Positions 60,663 through 64,000 of a stretch of DNA of 64,000 nt are shown here, one piece after another. The DNA comes from Mesorhizobium sp. Pch-S (GTDB taxonomy: Bacteria; Pseudomonadota; Alphaproteobacteria; Rhizobiales; Rhizobiaceae): the NCBI RefSeq assembly GCF_004136315.1, contig NZ_CP029562.1, positions 744,001-808,000 of the forward strand, given 5' to 3'. Positions within the stretch are counted from its first letter, which is position 1, and the number at the start of each line of letters is the position of its first letter. The position numbers and the translations under genes were made by a program. The notes under the pieces are model-generated. The model made no database searches. It had not been told where the DNA came from and saw only the letters and a program-made list of their open reading frames with translations.

Positions 60663-62177
60663 ATGGCTAGCTACATTTTGGGCCTTGATGCCGGCAACAC
60701 CGTCATCAAGGCCATCATCTTCGACACGGATGGCCGGGAGCTGGCGGTTGCCGCGCTCGACGGCCGCTCATCGATGCCGAAGCCCGGCCATGTCGAACGC
60801 GATCTCAATGAACTCTGGGCCAATGCCGTCACAGTGGTCCGCCGCTGCATCGAGCAGGCCGGCATCGATGCAGGCGACATCGTCACGATCGGCTGCGCCG
60901 GGCACGGCAACGGCCTCTACGCTCTGGACCGTGACGGTGCGCCGCTGATCGGCATCCAGTCGCTCGATACACGCGGGGTCGGCATCGTCGCCGAATGGGC
61001 AAAAGACAATGTCGGCGACCGCACTTACCCCTACTGCCTGCAGCGACCCTGGGCGGCGCAGACGCCGACACTGCTTGCCTGGATCAAGCGTTTCGCACCC
61101 GAGCTGTTCCAACGCATCGGCACCGTGTTCCTGTGCAAGGATTTCGTCGTCAACCGGCTGACCGGCGCGCGCTCGAGCGATACAACCGACATGTCCGGCT
61201 GCGGCCTGCTCAGCATGCCGGCGCGCCGCTACGAGCACGGCCTGCTCGCCGCCTACGGTCTCGACGATTGCATGGAGCTGTTGCCACCGGCACTGGAGTC
61301 CGCGGAGATCGCCGGCCATGTCACGGCACAGGTGGCAGCGTTGACAGGGCTGAAAGCCGGAACGCCGGTGATCGCCGGCCTGTTCGACGTGGTGGCTAGC
61401 GCCATCGGCTCGGGCGTGACCCGCACGGGCGCCGCCTCGATCATTGCCGGCACCTGGAGCATCAACCAGGTCATCACCGACGAGCCGATCCGCGACCCGT
61501 CGATCTTCATGCTGTCGACCTTCGACCCGCAGCGTTACCTGGCGATCGAATCCAGCGCCACTTCGGCGGCCAACCTCGAATGGATCGCGCGCGAATTCCT
61601 CGAACACGAAGCCGGCGACGGAAGATCGCCGTTCGAACACGCCAGTGAGCTGGTCGCTTCCGTCGATCCGGCCGGCGACGTACCGATCTACCACCCCTTC
61701 CTCTACGGTTCGCAGCAGAACGGGCGCGCGCGCGCCGGCTTCTACGGCATCGCCGGCTGGCACAGCCGCGCGCACATGCTGAGGGCGTTGTTCGAGGGGG
61801 TTGCCTTCGAACACAAGCGCCATGTCGAGACACTCTACCGCGCCGGCGCGCATTTCGACGAGGCGGTGCTGTCCGGAGGCGGCTCGCGCAGCGGGGTCTG
61901 GGCGCAGATCTTCGCCGATGTGCTCGGCGTGCCCGTCACCGTAGCGCGGAGCCGCGAGACCGGTGCGCTGGGCGCGGCGATCGCCGCCGGCACCGGCGTC
62001 GGTATCTTCACCGACGTCGCGGCCGGCGCCGCAGCGATGACCTCGGCTGCGCGGCATTATACGCCCAATGGCTCGATTGCCCCTGCCTATGCCGCGCGCT
62101 ACCAACTCTATGGCGAGATCAACCAGGCGATGAACCCGATGTGGGAACGCATCGCCAAGATGCAGGCGCAGCCGTGA
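60663..62177 (+). CDS. FGGY-family carbohydrate kinase
   Basis: A 504-residue sugar or polyol kinase. The N-terminal phosphate motif is YILGLDAGNTVIKAIIFD, and the FGGY N-domain continues with GCAGHGNGLYALD and the catalytic-Asp region SSDTTDMSGCGLLSM (about 185). The C-domain contains GVAFEHKRHVETL and AVLSGGGSRSGVWAQIFADV, the second FGGY signature region, with ETGALGAAIAAG. The ATG at 60663 follows GGGAGGAG. It resembles erythritol- and xylulose-type kinases. It overlaps the GMC gene in GTGA. The product should feed the GlpD-like dehydrogenase or the aldolase. Confidence 0.9.
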   Translation: MASYILGLDAGNTVIKAIIFDTDGRELAVAALDGRSSMPKPGHVERDLNELWANAVTVVRRCIEQAGIDAGDIVTIGCAGHGNGLYALDRDGAPLIGIQSLDTRGVGIVAEWAKDNVGDRTYPYCLQRPWAAQTPTLLAWIKRFAPELFQRIGTVFLCKDFVVNRLTGARSSDTTDMSGCGLLSMPARRYEHGLLAAYGLDDCMELLPPALESAEIAGHVTAQVAALTGLKAGTPVIAGLFDVVASAIGSGVTRTGAASIIAGTWSINQVITDEPIRDPSIFMLSTFDPQRYLAIESSATSAANLEWIAREFLEHEAGDGRSPFEHASELVASVDPAGDVPIYHPFLYGSQQNGRARAGFYGIAGWHSRAHMLRALFEGVAFEHKRHVETLYRAGAHFDEAVLSGGGSRSGVWAQIFADVLGVPVTVARSRETGALGAAIAAGTGVGIFTDVAAGAAAMTSAARHYTPNGSIAPAYAARYQLYGEINQAMNPMWERIAKMQAQP

Positions 62178-63781
62178 CCGAACCCGCTTCCTTCGGCGAA
62201 TTCGACTTCGTGATCGTTGGCGCGGGTTCCGCCGGCTGTGTGCTGGCGAACCGCCTGTCGGCCGACCCGCGCAACAGGGTGCTTCTGCTCGAAGCCGGTG
62301 GCAGCGACCGTTACCACTGGGTCGATATTCCGATCGGCTATCTCTACTGCATGGGCAATCCGCGCACCGACTGGCTGATGAAGACCGAGCCGGACGCCGG
62401 GCTCAACGGACGCAGCCTCAACTATCCGCGCGGCAAGGTGCTCGGCGGCTGCTCGTCCATCAACGGCATGATCTACATGCGCGGCCAGGCCGCCGACTAT
62501 GATGGCTGGCGCCAGGCCGGCAATGGCGGCTGGGGCTGGGACGACGTCCTGCCCTATTTCCGCAAGTCCGAGGATTATCACGGCGGCAACAGCGCCATGC
62601 ACGGCGCCGGTGGCGAATGGCGGGTGGAGAAGCAGCGCCTGTCCTGGCCGATCCTCGATGCCTTCCGCGATGCCGCCGAGGAGCTCGGCATTCCGCGTAC
62701 CGAAGACTTCAATAGCGGCACCAATGAAGGCTCCGGCTATTTCGAGGTCAACCAGAAGAAGGGCGTGCGCTGGAACACCTCCAAGGCGTTCCTGCGCGGC
62801 ATCGTCGACCGCCCCAACCTGCGTGTGCTGACTGGTGCCGAGACCGAACGGCTCGTCTTCGATGGGCGCCGCGTCACCGGCGTGATCTTCAGCCATGAAG
62901 GCAAATCGCAGTTCGCCAAGGCCGGCGAAACGATCCTGGCCGCAGGCGCCATCAACTCGCCGAAGATCCTCGAACTGTCCGGTATCGGCCGGCCGGACCT
63001 GCTGTCCGGTCTCGGCATCGAGACGCGGCATGCCTTGCAGGGCGTCGGCGAAAACCTGCAGGATCATCTGCAGATCCGCACCGTGTTCAAGGTGAAGAAC
63101 GCCGATACGCTGAACCAGCGCTACCACAATCTCGTGCGCCGCGCGGCGATGGGTGCGGAATACGCGTTGTGGCGCAGCGGCCCGCTGTCGATGGCGCCGA
63201 GCCAGCTTGGCATCTTCGCCCGCTCCGATGCCAGGCTCGCAACGCCGGATCTCGAATACCACGTGCAGCCGCTCAGCACCGACCGGCTGGGCGAGCCGCT
63301 GCATCGTTTCCCGGCAGTGACCGTTTCGGTCTGCAACCTGCGGCCCGAAAGCCGTGGCAGCGTGCATATGGAAAGCGCGGATGCGAAAGCGGCGGCGAAA
63401 ATCCGGCCGAACTATCTTTCGACCGAAGGCGACCGATATGTCGCGGTCGCCTCGATCGAACACGCGCGCCGGCTGATGAAGGCCAAGGCGATCGCGCGGT
63501 TCGTGCCGGAGGAGATGCTGCCTGGGCCGCAGATCACCGACCGGGACGATCTGGTGCGCAAGGTGGGCGACATCGCCACCACGATCTTCCACCCCGTCGG
63601 CACCTGCAAGATGGGTTCGGACGACATGGCCGTGGTCGATGAGCGGCTGCGCGTCCACGGCCTCGGCAGCCTGCGCGTCGTCGATGCCTCGATCATGCCG
63701 ACGATCGTCTCCGGCAACACCAATTCGCCCGTCATCATGATCGCCGAGAAGGCATCGGAGATGATCCTGCAGGATCGGTAG
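62174..63781 (+). CDS. GMC-family FAD oxidoreductase (choline dehydrogenase-like)
   Basis: A 535-residue flavoenzyme oxidising alcohols to aldehydes or ketones. The FAD motif is FVIVGAGSAGCVLANRLS, followed by GMC signature 1 with YPRGKVLGGCSSINGMIYMR (about residue 78). Signature 2 is GAINSPKILELSGIG near 260, and the C-terminal catalytic His and Asn are in HPVGTCKMG and SGNTNSPVIMIAEKAS. The start is the GTG at 62174, which overlaps the kinase stop. Last gene of the operon before a mosaic repeat. It may oxidise the imported polyol or the aldehyde product of the aldolase step. Confidence 0.9.
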   Translation: MTEPASFGEFDFVIVGAGSAGCVLANRLSADPRNRVLLLEAGGSDRYHWVDIPIGYLYCMGNPRTDWLMKTEPDAGLNGRSLNYPRGKVLGGCSSINGMIYMRGQAADYDGWRQAGNGGWGWDDVLPYFRKSEDYHGGNSAMHGAGGEWRVEKQRLSWPILDAFRDAAEELGIPRTEDFNSGTNEGSGYFEVNQKKGVRWNTSKAFLRGIVDRPNLRVLTGAETERLVFDGRRVTGVIFSHEGKSQFAKAGETILAAGAINSPKILELSGIGRPDLLSGLGIETRHALQGVGENLQDHLQIRTVFKVKNADTLNQRYHNLVRRAAMGAEYALWRSGPLSMAPSQLGIFARSDARLATPDLEYHVQPLSTDRLGEPLHRFPAVTVSVCNLRPESRGSVHMESADAKAAAKIRPNYLSTEGDRYVAVASIEHARRLMKAKAIARFVPEEMLPGPQITDRDDLVRKVGDIATTIFHPVGTCKMGSDDMAVVDERLRVHGLGSLRVVDASIMPTIVSGNTNSPVIMIAEKASEMILQDR

Positions 63782-63814
63782 ACAAGTCCCCGCACTCTCT
63801 TAAAGTGGCATGCG

Positions 63815-63928
63815 ACTGGAGCGTTTCCGTTTTTCACGGAAACGCGGAAACGCTCTAAGTTTTGTTTTAGTCGCTGGAGCGCTGCGCGTCCCCGGACGCG
63901 CAAAGGGCGCTCTGGCACTTTGATTTTG
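63815..63928 (-). repeat. Mosaic intergenic repeat, copy R4 (modules B+C)
   Basis: Module B (GAGCGTTTCCGTTTTTCACG GAAACGCGGAAACGCTC, 63819-63856) is followed by TTTTGTTTTAG and module C (GAGCGCTGCGCGTCCCCGGACGCGCAAAGG...GGCACTTTGA, 63877-63922, shortened). Module C matches R3. The rest of the sequence to 64000 shows no gene start I can support. Confidence 0.75.
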
Positions 63929-64000
63929 CGCATGACGGGTGGCGCAAGCTACCCAGGGTGGCGCATGCCACCCTGCCTTTCCGAAAATCGATGCCGATTT

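Noticed and set aside
60768..63658. Large minus-strand frames opposite the FGGY kinase and GMC genes
   Set aside because: Shadows of two genes with complete family motifs; no ribosome sites or domains.

Overview
The window is GC-rich chromosomal DNA from an alphaproteobacterium, most likely a Rhizobiales member of the Mesorhizobium/Aminobacter type. The evidence is a fixNOQP-fixGHIS block with an FnrN-type regulator, a rhizobial ExbB with a long Pro/Ala-rich periplasmic N-terminus, many dual-component ABC systems, frequent 4-bp ATGA/GTGA gene overlaps, and mosaic palindromic intergenic repeats. I saw no rRNA, tRNA, CRISPR, IS element or prophage block.

1-6.6 kb (minus strand): a probable organosulfur/amino-acid uptake and assimilation cluster. 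It holds a polar amino acid ABC transporter (binding protein, permease, start of a second permease), two paralogous isopenicillin-N-synthase-like Fe(II)/2-oxoglutarate oxygenases, an O-acetylhomoserine sulfhydrylase and a small Cys-containing membrane protein. The same 20-bp operator-like element lies upstream of both transcription units.

6.6-17.6 kb: a microaerobic respiration island. fixS, fixI, fixH, fixG, fixP, fixQ, fixO and fixN are on the minus strand, followed by a hemerythrin-like gene, the O2 sensor FnrN and hemN. Three FNR/FixK boxes (TTGAy-N4-rTCAA) sit at 11133, 14696 and 16190. fixH carries an apparent 1-nt frameshift.

17.7-36.8 kb: DedA and UppP membrane proteins; a NitT/TauT-type ABC system with a fused double permease and no binding protein; an amino-sugar-like module (sugar ABC transporter, ROK protein, GntR regulator, SIS isomerase); a diaminopropionate ammonia-lyase/M20 hydrolase pair with a divergent Lrp regulator; exbB-exbD-tonB behind a RirA-like box; an MFS exporter with a divergent AraC regulator.

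37-46 kb: a complete glucitol/sorbitol-type PTS, unusual for this lineage, with a SorC regulator nearby: GutM, EIIC, separate EIIB and EIIBC-membrane proteins, EIIA, and an HPr-EI fusion that provides the general phosphotransfer chain. No sorbitol-6-phosphate dehydrogenase is visible. Two hypothetical proteins, a HAD phosphatase and a small phage-like-domain protein flank it.

46-63.8 kb: two transcription units that may form one polyol/sugar catabolic system. On the minus strand lie a SAF-domain NAD(P) oxidoreductase and pyruvate-dehydrogenase-like E1alpha, E1beta and E2. On the plus strand lie an Rbs-type ABC importer, a SorC regulator, an aldo/keto reductase, a GlpD-like FAD dehydrogenase, a class I aldolase, an FGGY kinase and a GMC oxidoreductase, tightly packed or overlapping. 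A P1-family peptidase gene lies between the two units. The order of enzymes suggests kinase, FAD dehydrogenase and ketose-phosphate aldolase steps on an unidentified polyol or sugar.

Two families of intergenic repeats are scattered through the window. One is built from at least four interchangeable modules; it supplies stop codons to two genes and encodes the C-terminal tail of a third.
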